Position numbers and translations under genes: made by a program. Source: Burkholderiales bacterium (GTDB taxonomy: Bacteria > Pseudomonadota > Gammaproteobacteria > Burkholderiales > SG8-39). Taken from it: 11,111 bases of DNA. The stretch spans positions 1-11,111 of the forward strand of contig JAQSVY010000064.1 of NCBI GenBank assembly GCA_029266935.1, read 5' to 3'. Position 1 is the first letter of the stretch. Every line of letters begins with the position of its first letter. The notes under the pieces were generated by a model. That model ran no database searches, was not told where the DNA came from, and worked only from the letters and a program-made list of their open reading frames with translations. This document shows positions 1 to 6,277 of this stretch, piece by piece.

Positions 1-999
1 CGAGATGTCCTCGAGCCCGGCGTCCTGCGGGATGCGGAACTCGCACTTCACGCCGGAGCGCCGGGCGAAGTCCTCGACCAGCCACTGCGCGGCGTCGGCA
101 AGTCCCAGGTCGTCGAGCATCAGCGGCCGCAGGTCGGCCGAGATGCGGCGCGTCGAGGTCACCGTCTTGTCGAGCAGCTCGCCCATCTCGTCGGCCTTGG
201 TGCCGAGCTCCTCGGGCAGGCGCTCGCGCAGCCAGCGCAAGTCCATCTTCAGCGCGGTGAGCAGCTGCCCCAGCTCGTCGTGCAGCTCGCGCGCGATGTG
301 CGTCTTCTCGTCCTCGCGCGCCTCCAGCACGCGCGCCGAGAGCTCGCGCAGCTCCTGCTGCTGGCGCTTCAGCTCGTCCTCGGCCTGCTTGCGGCGTGTG
401 ATGTCGCGCAGGATCACGGTGAAGTAGCGCCGTCCGTCCTCCATCGCCTGCGAGATCGACGCCTCGATGGGGAATTCCTCGTCGCTCTCATTTTTCCCGT
501 CCGCGCGCAGCGCCCACAGCGTGGTGACGTCGCCCATCTTGCGGCTGGTGACGCCCGTGTGGCCGAAGTGCTCGATGTGGCCGCGGTGCGCGCCGCGGAA
601 GCGCGCCGGCAGGAAGCGCTCGAGCGAGCTGCCGAGCACGTCGTCGCGGCGCACCCGGAAGACCTGCTCTGCGGCGCGGTTGAAGAGGACGATCTTCTGC
701 TCCTCGTCGACGGTGATGATGGCGTCCATCGCCGAGTCGACGATCGCCCCGAGCCGCGCCTGGCTCGCGTCGCTGCGCTCCTCGGCGAGCAGCGCCTGGC
801 GCGCGCCGCCCAGGATACCGGCGCCCACGAGCAGCATGTCGGCGACCAGCACGCCGCCGAGCAGCCACGGCGCGCGCTCGCCCAGCGCGAATGCGGCTAC
901 GTTCAGGGCGATGAGCGCCACCGCCGAGGCCGCGCCCACCGCCAGTACGACCGGGTGGCGCAGCGCGCCGCGCGTGGAGGCGAAGCTCCGCTCAGTCAT
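1..999 (-). CDS. PAS-domain membrane sensor histidine kinase, NarL/HisKA_3 family (3' part missing)
   Basis: Reading inward from ATG at 999-997, 333 codons are open to the left edge, so the C-terminus is outside the window. Residues about 17-39 and 46-64 are two hydrophobic segments with almost no periplasmic loop between them, so sensing is probably cytoplasmic or membrane-internal. Residues about 82-200 form a PAS domain (DSAMDAIITVDEEQKIVLFN; later FTVILRDITRRK). A coiled linker follows (about 203-228), then a HisKA_3 dimerisation domain with phosphoacceptor His240 in IARELHDELGQ. That motif is typical of kinases that pair with NarL/FixJ-type response regulators. The ATPase domain and any partner regulator must lie beyond position 1. 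It is divergent from hemN, 52 bp apart. No good Shine-Dalgarno sequence precedes the ATG, so the exact start is less sure than the gene. The signal sensed is unknown. Confidence 0.93.
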   Translation of the reverse strand, partial: MTERSFASTRGALRHPVVLAVGAASAVALIALNVAAFALGERAPWLLGGVLVADMLLVGAGILGGARQALLAEERSDASQARLGAIVDSAMDAIITVDEEQKIVLFNRAAEQVFRVRRDDVLGSSLERFLPARFRGAHRGHIEHFGHTGVTSRKMGDVTTLWALRADGKNESDEEFPIEASISQAMEDGRRYFTVILRDITRRKQAEDELKRQQQELRELSARVLEAREDEKTHIARELHDELGQLLTALKMDLRWLRERLPEELGTKADEMGELLDKTVTSTRRISADLRPLMLDDLGLADAAQWLVEDFARRSGVKCEFRIPQDAGLEDIS

Positions 1000-1003
1000 T
1001 CAT

Positions 1004-1017
1004 TTGATCGATGTCAA
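1004..1017. promoter_or_regulatory. FNR/Anr-type box upstream of hemN
   Basis: TTGAT-CGAT-GTCAA matches the FNR family consensus TTGAT-N4-ATCAA at all but one position. Its centre (1010.5) is 41.5 bp before the hemN ATG, and a TGn-type extended -10 (TGG CATAGT, hexamer 1039-1044) lies between. This is the classic class II activator spacing if transcription starts at or next to the ATG. hemN is a well known FNR/Anr target in proteobacteria. The box also sits 5 bp before the divergent kinase start codon, where binding could hinder kinase expression. The sequence match is seen; regulation is inferred. Confidence 0.75.
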
Positions 1018-1035
1018 GTGCCGCGCTGGGTGCGC

Positions 1036-1044
1036 TGGCATAGT
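1036..1044 (+). promoter_or_regulatory. Extended -10 element of the hemN promoter
   Basis: TGG followed by CATAGT. The predicted transcription start falls about 7 bases after the hexamer, at 1051-1052, which coincides with the hemN ATG. No -35 hexamer is evident, as expected for a class II FNR-dependent promoter. This is inferred from position and weak consensus only. Confidence 0.5.
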
Positions 1045-1051
1045 CGGTCGC

Positions 1052-2446
1052 ATGTCCTATCCCTCATCCGAGCTCGTGATCGATCCGGTGCTGATCCGCA
1101 AGCACGACGTGAGCGGGCCGCGCTATACGTCTTACCCGACCGCGGACCGCTTCGTCGAGGCGTTTGCCGAGCCGGAGCTGCGCCAGTGGCTCGGCAAGCG
1201 CAACATCGGCGGCATTAGCCAGCCGCTCTCGGCCTACGTCCATATCCCGTTCTGCAACACCATCTGCTACTACTGCGCCTGCAATAAGGTCATCACACGC
1301 GACCGCACGAAATCGGCCAAGTATATCAAGTACTTGCAGAAGGAGCTGGCGCTGGTGCGGCCGCTGCTCGGCGCCGATCGCAAGCTATGCCAGCTGCACT
1401 GGGGCGGCGGCACGCCCACCTTCCTGCAGCGCGAGGAAATGCGCGCGCTCATGGACGCGCTCGACGCCACCTTCCAGCGCTCCGCGGATGCCGAGGTGTC
1501 GCTGGAAGTCGACCCTCGCCGCGTCGAGGCGGGCACGATGGAGTTCCTCGCCGGGCTGGGCTTCAACCGCGTCTCGATCGGTGTGCAGGACTTCGACGCC
1601 GCCGTGCAGCAGGCGGTGCACCGCATCCAGAGCGAAGAGGTGACCCGCCGCGTGATCGAGGAGGCGCGCCGCAGCGGCTTCCGCTCGGTGAACCTCGACC
1701 TTATCTACGGCCTGCCGAAGCAGACGCTCGACAGCTTCAACCGCACCCTCGACAAGGTGCTCGGGCTCGAGCCCGACCGCATTGCCCTCTACAGCTACGC
1801 GCACCTGCCCAAGGCGTTCAAGCCGCAGCGGCGTATCGCCGAGGCCGACCTGCCTTCCGCCGAGGGGAAGCTGCAGATCATGACGCTCGCCATCGGCCGC
1901 CTCACGCGCGCCGGCTATCTGTACATCGGCATGGACCATTTCGCACGCCCCGGCGACGAGCTCGCCGTGGCGCAGAGCCAGGGGCGCCTGCAGCGCAACT
2001 TCCAGGGCTACTCGACCCGGCCCGAGAGCGACATGCTCGGCTTCGGCGTCTCGGCGATCGGCCGCATTGGCCCATGCTATTACCAGAACGCGAAGCGCCT
2101 CGACGACTACTACGCCGTGCTCGACGCCGGCCGCCTGCCGGTCGTGCGCGGTATCGAGCTCACGAGCGACGACCTGGTGCGGCGCGCGGTGATCCAGGCG
2201 CTTTCCTGCCACTTCCGCGTCTCGATCGAATCGATCGAGCTTGCCTACCTCATCGACTTTCGCAAGCACTTCGAGGCGGAGATGCAGGACCTGCGCCGCC
2301 TCGCGGTCGAGGGCCTGGTCGAGCTCGCCCCCGACTGGATCGTAGTCACGCCGAAGGGGCGCCTCCTGGTGCGCCGCATCTGCATGGTCTTCGACCGCTA
2401 CCTGCGCGAGCGCGAGGCGCGCGCGAGCTACTCCAAGGTCATCTGA
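1052..2446 (+). CDS. hemN: Oxygen-independent coproporphyrinogen III dehydrogenase (radical SAM)
   Basis: HemN decarboxylates coproporphyrinogen III to protoporphyrinogen IX without oxygen, in the cytoplasm, using S-adenosylmethionine and a [4Fe-4S] cluster. The 464-residue product has the usual HemN length. It shows the N-terminal GPRYTSYPTADRF signature (residues 22-34), the radical SAM motif CNTICYYCAC (Cys68, Cys72, Cys75, with the HemN-specific extra Cys77), the SAM-binding GGGTPTF (118-124) and a full C-terminal HemN domain. These separate it from HemW-like proteins. ATG at 1052 matches the family N-terminus; the frame stays open upstream to 467 only because it is antisense to the kinase. 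There is no Shine-Dalgarno sequence before the ATG, which together with the promoter spacing suggests a leaderless mRNA. The stop overlaps the next start (TGATG). An FNR-like box precedes it. Confidence 0.97.
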   Translation: MSYPSSELVIDPVLIRKHDVSGPRYTSYPTADRFVEAFAEPELRQWLGKRNIGGISQPLSAYVHIPFCNTICYYCACNKVITRDRTKSAKYIKYLQKELALVRPLLGADRKLCQLHWGGGTPTFLQREEMRALMDALDATFQRSADAEVSLEVDPRRVEAGTMEFLAGLGFNRVSIGVQDFDAAVQQAVHRIQSEEVTRRVIEEARRSGFRSVNLDLIYGLPKQTLDSFNRTLDKVLGLEPDRIALYSYAHLPKAFKPQRRIAEADLPSAEGKLQIMTLAIGRLTRAGYLYIGMDHFARPGDELAVAQSQGRLQRNFQGYSTRPESDMLGFGVSAIGRIGPCYYQNAKRLDDYYAVLDAGRLPVVRGIELTSDDLVRRAVIQALSCHFRVSIESIELAYLIDFRKHFEAEMQDLRRLAVEGLVELAPDWIVVTPKGRLLVRRICMVFDRYLREREARASYSKVI

Positions 2447-3069
2447 TGGAGCCCGCGCTCCTCGGCGGCATGTTCGCTCTGGGCATCGCCTCGGGCGTGC
2501 ACTGCGTCGGCATGTGCGGCGGCATCGTCACCGCCTTCAATGTCGTCGAAATTCGTAGCCGTTCTTCGTTGTTTCTCAGGCAACTGCTGTTCAATGCCGG
2601 GCGGATCTCGTCGTACGCGGTGGCGGGCGCGGCGGCCGGCACGGCCGGATTGCTCCTGTCGCTGCAGAACAGCCTCTACCTGTTTGCCAACATCGTGCTG
2701 ATCCTCGTAGGCCTGCACCTCGCCGGCTTCGGCGCGCTGCTGCGCCTGGAGCGCCTCGGCGGGCCGCTCTGGCGGCGGCTGCAGCCGCTCGCCGCGCGCG
2801 CCTCGGCGAAGGGCAATCCGTACTTCGCCGGACTGCTATGGGGATGGCTCCCATGCGGGCTGGTATATGCCGCGCTCGCCATCTCGGTTTCGGGTGGGAA
2901 CGCATTTTCTGGCAGCGCCGCGATGCTTGCCTTCGGCCTCGGCACGCTGCCCTGGCTGCTCGCCGCGGGCACCGCCGCGGCACAGCTGCGCCGCTGGATG
3001 AGCCTTCGTGCCGTGCGCCTTGCCGTGGGCGGCGGCGTCATCGCCTTCGGCGTGCACGGCTTGCTCTAG
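2446..3069 (+). CDS. Sulfite exporter TauE/SafE-like (DsbD_2 type) inner membrane protein
   Basis: A 207-residue, mostly hydrophobic protein with about six membrane segments. It carries the family's HCVGMCGG motif (residues 19-26) in the first helix, FNAGRISSYA (49-58) and WGWLPCGLVYAAL (132-144), the last resembling the Pro-Cys sites of DsbD/CcdA-type transmembrane domains. Members of this group (COG2836) are usually labelled sulfite exporters, but they recur next to cbb3 oxidase assembly genes and hemN, so a role in copper or thiol/redox handling for cytochrome assembly is as likely. No soluble N-terminal metal-binding domain is present. The start codon overlaps the hemN stop by one base, with AAGG at 2435-2438 as a ribosome site, so translation is probably coupled. 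The substrate is unknown. Confidence 0.88.
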   Translation: MEPALLGGMFALGIASGVHCVGMCGGIVTAFNVVEIRSRSSLFLRQLLFNAGRISSYAVAGAAAGTAGLLLSLQNSLYLFANIVLILVGLHLAGFGALLRLERLGGPLWRRLQPLAARASAKGNPYFAGLLWGWLPCGLVYAALAISVSGGNAFSGSAAMLAFGLGTLPWLLAAGTAAAQLRRWMSLRAVRLAVGGGVIAFGVHGLL

Positions 3070-3077
3070 GAGAGAAC

Positions 3078-3620
3078 ATGAGACCTGCCCTGACGATCAT
3101 CCGCGACGAGCACCGCACCATCTCGGCCGTGCTGCACGCGCTGAAGGACCTCGCTCGCGCGGCGCAGGAGCCCGGCGCCAGGCCCGCTTTCGCGGCGCTG
3201 CGCGCAATGGTGCGCTACATCGACGAGTTCCCGGAAAAGCTGCACCACCCGAAGGAGGACGACCTGCTGGCGCGACTCGTCGTGCGTGCCCCCGAGACCC
3301 GTGCGCTCGCCGACAGCCTGCGTCAGGAGCACGCGGAGGGCGCGCGCCTGGTGCGAGAGCTCGAGCGCGCGTTGTTGTTCTTCGAGGACAGCGCGAACGA
3401 AGGCGAATTCCTGGCCGCGGTGAACGCCTACGCCGAGTTCCACTGGCAGCACATGCGCAAGGAGGAGCAGGAGCTGCTGCCGCTCGCCGAGCGCATCCTC
3501 GGGCCGACGGACTGGCTCGCCCTCGACGCCGCCTTCGAGGCGAACCCGGACTTCGAGAAGCAGTTCACCCGGATCGTGAACCTCGCGCCCGAGCCGGTCG
3601 GCCTGGGCGCTCGGCCTTGA
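3078..3620 (+). CDS. Hemerythrin HHE-domain protein
   Basis: A 180-residue soluble four-helix protein. Candidate diiron ligands appear in order: His12 (RDEHRTI), His56/His57 and Glu60 (LHHPKEDD), His85 (QEHAEG), His122/His125 and Glu129/Glu130 (FHWQHMRKEEQELLPLAE). Family members bind a non-heme diiron centre and act in O2, NO or iron sensing or in repair of iron-sulfur centres after nitrosative or oxidative stress (YtfE/RIC-like); which applies here cannot be read from sequence. A strong ribosome site (AGGAGAG, 3068-3074) precedes ATG 3078, and only 8 bp separate it from the previous stop, so it is the third gene of the hemN operon. It converges on the J-domain gene; its stop codon lies in a short direct repeat. 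Confidence 0.93.
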   Translation: MRPALTIIRDEHRTISAVLHALKDLARAAQEPGARPAFAALRAMVRYIDEFPEKLHHPKEDDLLARLVVRAPETRALADSLRQEHAEGARLVRELERALLFFEDSANEGEFLAAVNAYAEFHWQHMRKEEQELLPLAERILGPTDWLALDAAFEANPDFEKQFTRIVNLAPEPVGLGARP

Positions 3621-3649
3621 AGTTGAGACTCACGTCCTGAAGTTGAGAC
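3618..3649. repeat. Two 12-bp direct repeats, 20 bp apart
   Basis: TGAAGTTGAGAC occurs at 3618-3629 and again at 3638-3649, offset exactly 20 bp. The first copy contains the hemerythrin stop codon and the second ends at the edge of the convergent J-domain gene stop, so the pair fills the whole intergenic gap. It is a direct repeat, not a hairpin, and no T-run follows, so it is not a normal terminator. Origin unknown; it could be a protein-binding repeat, a relic of a small duplication or part of a dispersed repeat. Confidence 0.7.
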
Positions 3650-4558
3650 CTATCCCCGGAAGCGGCTGCGCGGGTCGAAGCGCGAGGCTTCGCGCAGCTC
3701 CTCGAAGAGCTTCTTTTCCCGCTCGGTGAGCGTGGCTGGTACGACGATGTTGAGCACGGCGTAAAGGTCGCCCGCACCGCTACCCGGGCGGGGCAGGCCC
3801 TTGCCGGCGAGGCGCAGCTTCTGCCCGCCCTTCGAGCCCGGCGGCACCTTCATCGATACCCGGCCTTCGAGGGTGGGCACGTCCACCTGCGCGCCGAGCG
3901 CGGCTTCCCAGGGCGCGAGCGGCACCTCGATCTCCAGGTCGTGGCCGCTGGCGCGGTACAGCGGGTGCGGTTCGAGGGCGATCTGCAGGTAGAGGTCGCC
4001 CGCCTGGCCGCCGTTGGCCCCGGGGCCGCCCTTGCCGCGCAGCCGCAGTCGCTGCCCGTCGGTCGCGCCGCGCGGGATGCGCGCGCGCAGTTCGTGGCCG
4101 TTGAGCTGGAAGGCGCGCTCGGTGCCGCGAAACGCCTCTTCCAGGCCGATGCGCACCGTGATCTCGTAATCCTCGCCGGGGATGGGGATGTTGCGGCCGA
4201 AGCCGCCGCGGCGCCCGGCGGCGCGGCCGAAGATGCCCATCGACTCGAACAGATCCGAGAGGTCGACGTCGCGCAGGTCCTCGGCGCGCCCGGCGCCGAA
4301 GCGGTCGAACCAGTCGGGCGGCGGGCGGAAGTCCTGGCCGGGGCGGAAGCTGCCCAGGCTGTCATACGCGGCACGCTTTTCCTTGTCGCGCAGCGTCTCG
4401 TAAGCCTCGGCCACCTCCTGGAAGCGCTCCTTGGCGTTCGCCTCCTTGGAGACGTCGGGGTGGTACTTGCGCGCGAGCTTGCGGTAGGCCTTCTTGATCT
4501 CGTCTTCGCTGGCGCCGCGCGCGACCCCGAGAATCTTGTAGTAGTCCTTGTATTTCAC
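3650..4558 (-). CDS. cbpA: Class B J-domain co-chaperone, CbpA type
   Basis: A 302-residue DnaJ-family protein that would stimulate the ATPase of DnaK and deliver unfolded clients to it. The J domain (about 1-68) has HPD at 33-35 (ARKYHPDV). A Gly/Phe-rich linker with [12 protein letters not shown] follows (about 70-130), then two beta-barrel substrate-binding domains (about 135-285, with [16 protein letters not shown] and [12 protein letters not shown]). There is no CxxCxGxG zinc finger, which makes it CbpA-like rather than DnaJ proper. The start is GTG at 4558-4556, giving [12 protein letters not shown], the usual CbpA N-terminus; the frame is open further upstream only over the zinc-finger gene. 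The usual partner CbpM is not seen nearby. It is last in an operon after usp and the zinc-finger gene (25-bp gap), and its ribosome site is inside a hairpin. Confidence 0.95.
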   Translation of the reverse strand: MKYKDYYKILGVARGASEDEIKKAYRKLARKYHPDVSKEANAKERFQEVAEAYETLRDKEKRAAYDSLGSFRPGQDFRPPPDWFDRFGAGRAEDLRDVDLSDLFESMGIFGRAAGRRGGFGRNIPIPGEDYEITVRIGLEEAFRGTERAFQLNGHELRARIPRGATDGQRLRLRGKGGPGANGGQAGDLYLQIALEPHPLYRASGHDLEIEVPLAPWEAALGAQVDVPTLEGRVSMKVPPGSKGGQKLRLAGKGLPRPGSGAGDLYAVLNIVVPATLTEREKKLFEELREASRFDPRSRFRG

Positions 4559-4576
4559 CCCCTCAATATGAGGGTG
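4556..4576 (-). promoter_or_regulatory. Hairpin covering the ribosome site and start codon of cbpA
   Basis: On the minus strand CCCTCA-TAT-TGAGGG (4574-4560) is a perfect 6-bp inverted repeat around three bases. It extends outward: CAC at 4576-4574 can pair with the GTG start codon (4558-4556) if two G residues bulge. In RNA the GAGGGG ribosome site and the start codon would both be paired with an upstream CACCCUC, the arrangement of an RNA thermometer or other translational switch. It could instead be a DNA operator. Structure is seen; function is inferred. Confidence 0.5.
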
Positions 4577-4583
4577 ATCTTTC

Positions 4584-4787
4584 TCAACTGCAATTGGGGC
4601 AGCGGCGCGCCAGGGGGTCCGTCTGGAGTCGGCGGAAGGCAATGTCGGCGCCGCAGGCTTCGCACACGCCGTAGTCGGCGCTGTGCAGGCGCTCGAGCGC
4701 GGGGCCCAGCTCCGGGTCCATCAGGCTCGAGCGCATCTCGCGCTCGAGCGAAGCGCGCTGCTCCAGGGTGAAGTAGTGGTAGTGCAT
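4584..4787 (-). CDS. Short DksA/TraR-family C4 zinc finger protein
   Basis: A 67-residue protein with a C-terminal C4 zinc finger: CEAC at residues 42-45 and CPNC at 63-66, separated by 17 residues, in the context [16 protein letters not shown]...[10 protein letters not shown], which is characteristic of DksA/TraR. The long coiled-coil of full DksA (about 150 residues) is reduced to a short N-terminal helix, so it resembles TraR or the short DksA-like proteins. Such proteins bind in the RNA polymerase secondary channel and alter promoter choice. The acidic tip typical of DksA is not clear here. The ATG is 6 bp after the usp stop, with a GAGGAG ribosome site that overlaps that stop. Position between a stress protein and a chaperone suggests a stress-response role. 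Confidence 0.88.
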   Translation of the reverse strand: MHYHYFTLEQRASLEREMRSSLMDPELGPALERLHSADYGVCEACGADIAFRRLQTDPLARRCPNCS

Positions 4788-4793
4788 GGCTCC

Positions 4794-5240
4794 TCAGCGG
4801 ATGACGATGACGGGGATCTTCGAGTGGCCCAACACCCTCGTGGTCTCGCTACCGAGGATCAGGCCGCCCAGGCCGCCGCGGCCGTGCGAGGCCATCACGA
4901 TGGCGTCGCATTTCTGGCTGCGTGCGGCGCGCAGGATTCCCTTGAAGGGCTGCGAATCGGTGAGAAACAGGCTCTTGCAGCGCACCCCGGCGCCCCGGGC
5001 CTCGGCCTCGACCGCAGCCAGCGCCTTGCCGGCCTGCTTCTCCGTCATCCGGCGGTACTCCTGCGGCTCCACGGGCGGGACGTACATCGCCCCCTCGCCG
5101 TACATCGGCGGCACGTAGGGCGGGATTACGTACACGCCGCTCACCCGGGCACCGAGGGCTTTGGCGAGCCGCACGCCGGCCCGGGCGCCTTTCATGGCGA
5201 GGGCCGAGCCATCGATGGGAAGCAGGATGTGCTTGAACAT
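4794..5240 (-). CDS. Universal stress protein, UspA family, ATP-binding type
   Basis: A 148-residue single Usp domain beginning MFKHILLPIDGS, with the conserved Asp10. The C-terminal nucleotide loop is ASHGRGGLGGLILGSET (117-133). It matches the G-x2-G-x9-G-S/T ATP motif except that the first Gly is Ala117, so nucleotide binding is likely. The segment 38-60 (IPPYVPPMYGEGAMYVPPVEP) is an unusually proline- and tyrosine-rich insertion. The ribosome site AGGGAG (5253-5248) lies 7 bp before ATG 5240. It is first in the usp - zinc finger - cbpA operon and divergent from the ferritin-like gene, with an FNR-like palindrome in the shared promoter region. Usp proteins of this type are often induced by oxygen limitation or growth arrest; the biochemical role is undefined. 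Confidence 0.95.
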   Translation of the reverse strand: MFKHILLPIDGSALAMKGARAGVRLAKALGARVSGVYVIPPYVPPMYGEGAMYVPPVEPQEYRRMTEKQAGKALAAVEAEARGAGVRCKSLFLTDSQPFKGILRAARSQKCDAIVMASHGRGGLGGLILGSETTRVLGHSKIPVIVIR

Positions 5241-5259
5241 GAAGTTTCTCCCTGGGCTT

Positions 5260-5265
5260 AGGTTA
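5260..5265 (-). promoter_or_regulatory. Putative -10 element of the usp operon
   Basis: TAACCT on the minus strand (5265 to 5260). The predicted start, about 5252-5253, lies about 41 bp from the centre of the FNR-like palindrome and just at the ribosome site of usp. The consensus match is only moderate; the spacing is the main support. Confidence 0.4.
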
Positions 5266-5286
5266 GTGCGCGGGGGTGCGCGGGGC

Positions 5287-5300
5287 TTGAGCTAGGTCAA
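5287..5300. promoter_or_regulatory. FNR-like palindrome between divergent usp and ferritin-like genes
   Basis: TTGAG-CTAG-GTCAA keeps the TTGA-N6-TCAA core of FNR/Anr/Dnr sites but departs from TTGAT/ATCAA at the inner base of each half. The centre, 5293.5, lies 40.5 bp before the GTG of the plus-strand gene and about 41 bp from the predicted minus-strand start, so one dimer could act as a class II activator in both directions. Binding and regulation are inferred. Confidence 0.6.
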
Positions 5301-5321
5301 GAGTACCGCGCCGGGTGGTCG

Positions 5322-5327
5322 TACAGT
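5322..5327 (+). promoter_or_regulatory. Putative -10 element of the ferritin-like gene
   Basis: TACAGT, placed so that transcription would start 7 bases later at the GTG start codon (5334). No -35 hexamer is visible; the FNR-like site occupies that place. Confidence 0.45.
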
Positions 5328-5333
5328 CAAGGC

Positions 5334-5831
5334 GTGCAGCCGATCAAGTCCCCCAACGAGCTCTACGCCCACGCCATCGTCCTCGAGCGCGAGGCGGCGG
5401 AGTGCTACGCCGAGTTCGCCCGGCGCATGGACGACCAGGGCAACGCGGCGGCGGCCGAGGTCTTCACCACCCTGGCGCGGCTCGAGGAGGAGCACCTGCG
5501 GACGCTGCTCGAGCGCACGCAGGAAGTGGCAGTCCCTGAATTGCGGGACGAGCAATACGCCTGGCTCGACGCCGGGGCGCCCGAAACCACGGCGCGGGAG
5601 CTGGTGTTTCGCCTGCTCACCGCGCGCCAGGCGCTCGAGATCGCGCTGCGCGCCGAGAGCCGCGCGCAGACGTTCTTCGAGAAGGTAATGCTCACCGCCG
5701 ACGATCCGGCGCTGCGCGCGCTGGCGCGTGAGATGGCGGCCGAGGAGGGCGAGCACATCGCCCTCGTCGAGCAGCTGCTCCAGCGCACGCCACAGCCCGG
5801 CCTCGATTCCCAGGTGATCTTCGAGAGGTAA
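5334..5831 (+). CDS. Ferritin-like / rubrerythrin-type diiron protein
   Basis: A 165-residue all-helical protein with the double ExxH pattern of the rubrerythrin-like ferritin superfamily: Glu20/Glu23 (LEREAAECY), Glu51-x2-His54 (LEEEHL), Glu108 (RAESRAQTFFE) and Glu138-x2-His141 (EEGEHIALVEQLL). These are the likely ligands of a diiron site. There is no C-terminal rubredoxin domain (no CxxC), so it is not a full rubrerythrin. Expected roles are peroxide reduction, iron oxidation or iron storage in the cytoplasm. The start is GTG at 5334; no in-frame start upstream fits the promoter, and no usable Shine-Dalgarno sequence precedes it (AAGG ends one base away), which suggests a leaderless mRNA. 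The second usp gene begins 2 bp after its stop. Confidence 0.87.
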   Translation: MQPIKSPNELYAHAIVLEREAAECYAEFARRMDDQGNAAAAEVFTTLARLEEEHLRTLLERTQEVAVPELRDEQYAWLDAGAPETTARELVFRLLTARQALEIALRAESRAQTFFEKVMLTADDPALRALAREMAAEEGEHIALVEQLLQRTPQPGLDSQVIFER

Positions 5832-5833
5832 CC

Positions 5834-6277
5834 ATGTACAAGCACATCCTGATCCCCACGGACGGCTCGGCCGTCGCCGACAAAGCGGTCGAGGCGGGCA
5901 TCGAGTTCGCCCGCGAAGCGCAGGCGCAGGTGACCCTGTTCACCGCCGTGGCGGAATACGAGGTGCCGACGGCGGGCGAGCTGATGTCGCGCCGCGCCTC
6001 GTCGCTGAGCGCGCACGAGGAGCTTTCCAGGCGCAAGGCGGATGCGATCCTTGGGCCGGCGCAGTCGCGTGCGCGCGCCGCTGGCGTCGCCTGCGACACC
6101 GACTTCGTGCTGGACGACCGCCCCTACCACGCGATCATCGAGGCGGCGAAGCGCCACGGCTGCGACGCCATCTTCATGTCGACGCACGCCCGCCAAGGGC
6201 TCGCCAAGCTCTGGTACGGCAGCGAGACCGTCGAAGTGCTCGAGCACTCCGACATCCCGACGCTGGTGTACCGCTAG
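5834..6277 (+). CDS. Universal stress protein, UspA family, degenerate ATP loop
   Basis: A 147-residue single Usp domain starting MYKHILIPTDGS, with conserved Asp10. The C-terminal loop reads STHARQGLAKLWYGSET: the G-S pair of the ATP motif is kept, but the two earlier glycines are Thr/Ser and Ala, so ATP binding is doubtful compared with the other Usp in this window. The ribosome site GAGAGG lies across the end of the ferritin-like gene and the ATG is 2 bp after its stop, so the two form an operon and share the FNR-like promoter. Its TAG stop lies in a CTAG palindrome that also holds the stop of the convergent minus-strand operon. Confidence 0.95.
   Translation: MYKHILIPTDGSAVADKAVEAGIEFAREAQAQVTLFTAVAEYEVPTAGELMSRRASSLSAHEELSRRKADAILGPAQSRARAAGVACDTDFVLDDRPYHAIIEAAKRHGCDAIFMSTHARQGLAKLWYGSETVEVLEHSDIPTLVYR

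Noticed and set aside
989..1017. TTGACA (1017-1012, minus) as a -35 of a kinase promoter
   Set aside because: The hexamer is perfect, but the position 17 bp on (TGAGCG) is a poor -10 and lies inside the kinase coding region; the same bases are better explained by the FNR box.
467..1051. 195-residue in-frame extension upstream of hemN
   Set aside because: It is antisense to the histidine kinase, has low-complexity Ser/Arg/Ala composition, and hemN homologues start at the ATG at 1052.
1387..2445. Long open frame leading into the SafE-like gene
   Set aside because: It is the +1 shadow of hemN in GC-rich DNA, rich in Arg/Ala/Pro; the real protein starts at the ATG at 2446.
3600..3660. Terminator between the hemerythrin and J-domain genes
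   Set aside because: Only a 4-bp GGCC stem and a direct repeat are present; no stable hairpin followed by T residues on either strand.
4559..4642. Longer start for the J-domain protein
   Set aside because: The extension overlaps the zinc-finger gene and has no family similarity; [11 protein letters not shown] is the normal N-terminus.
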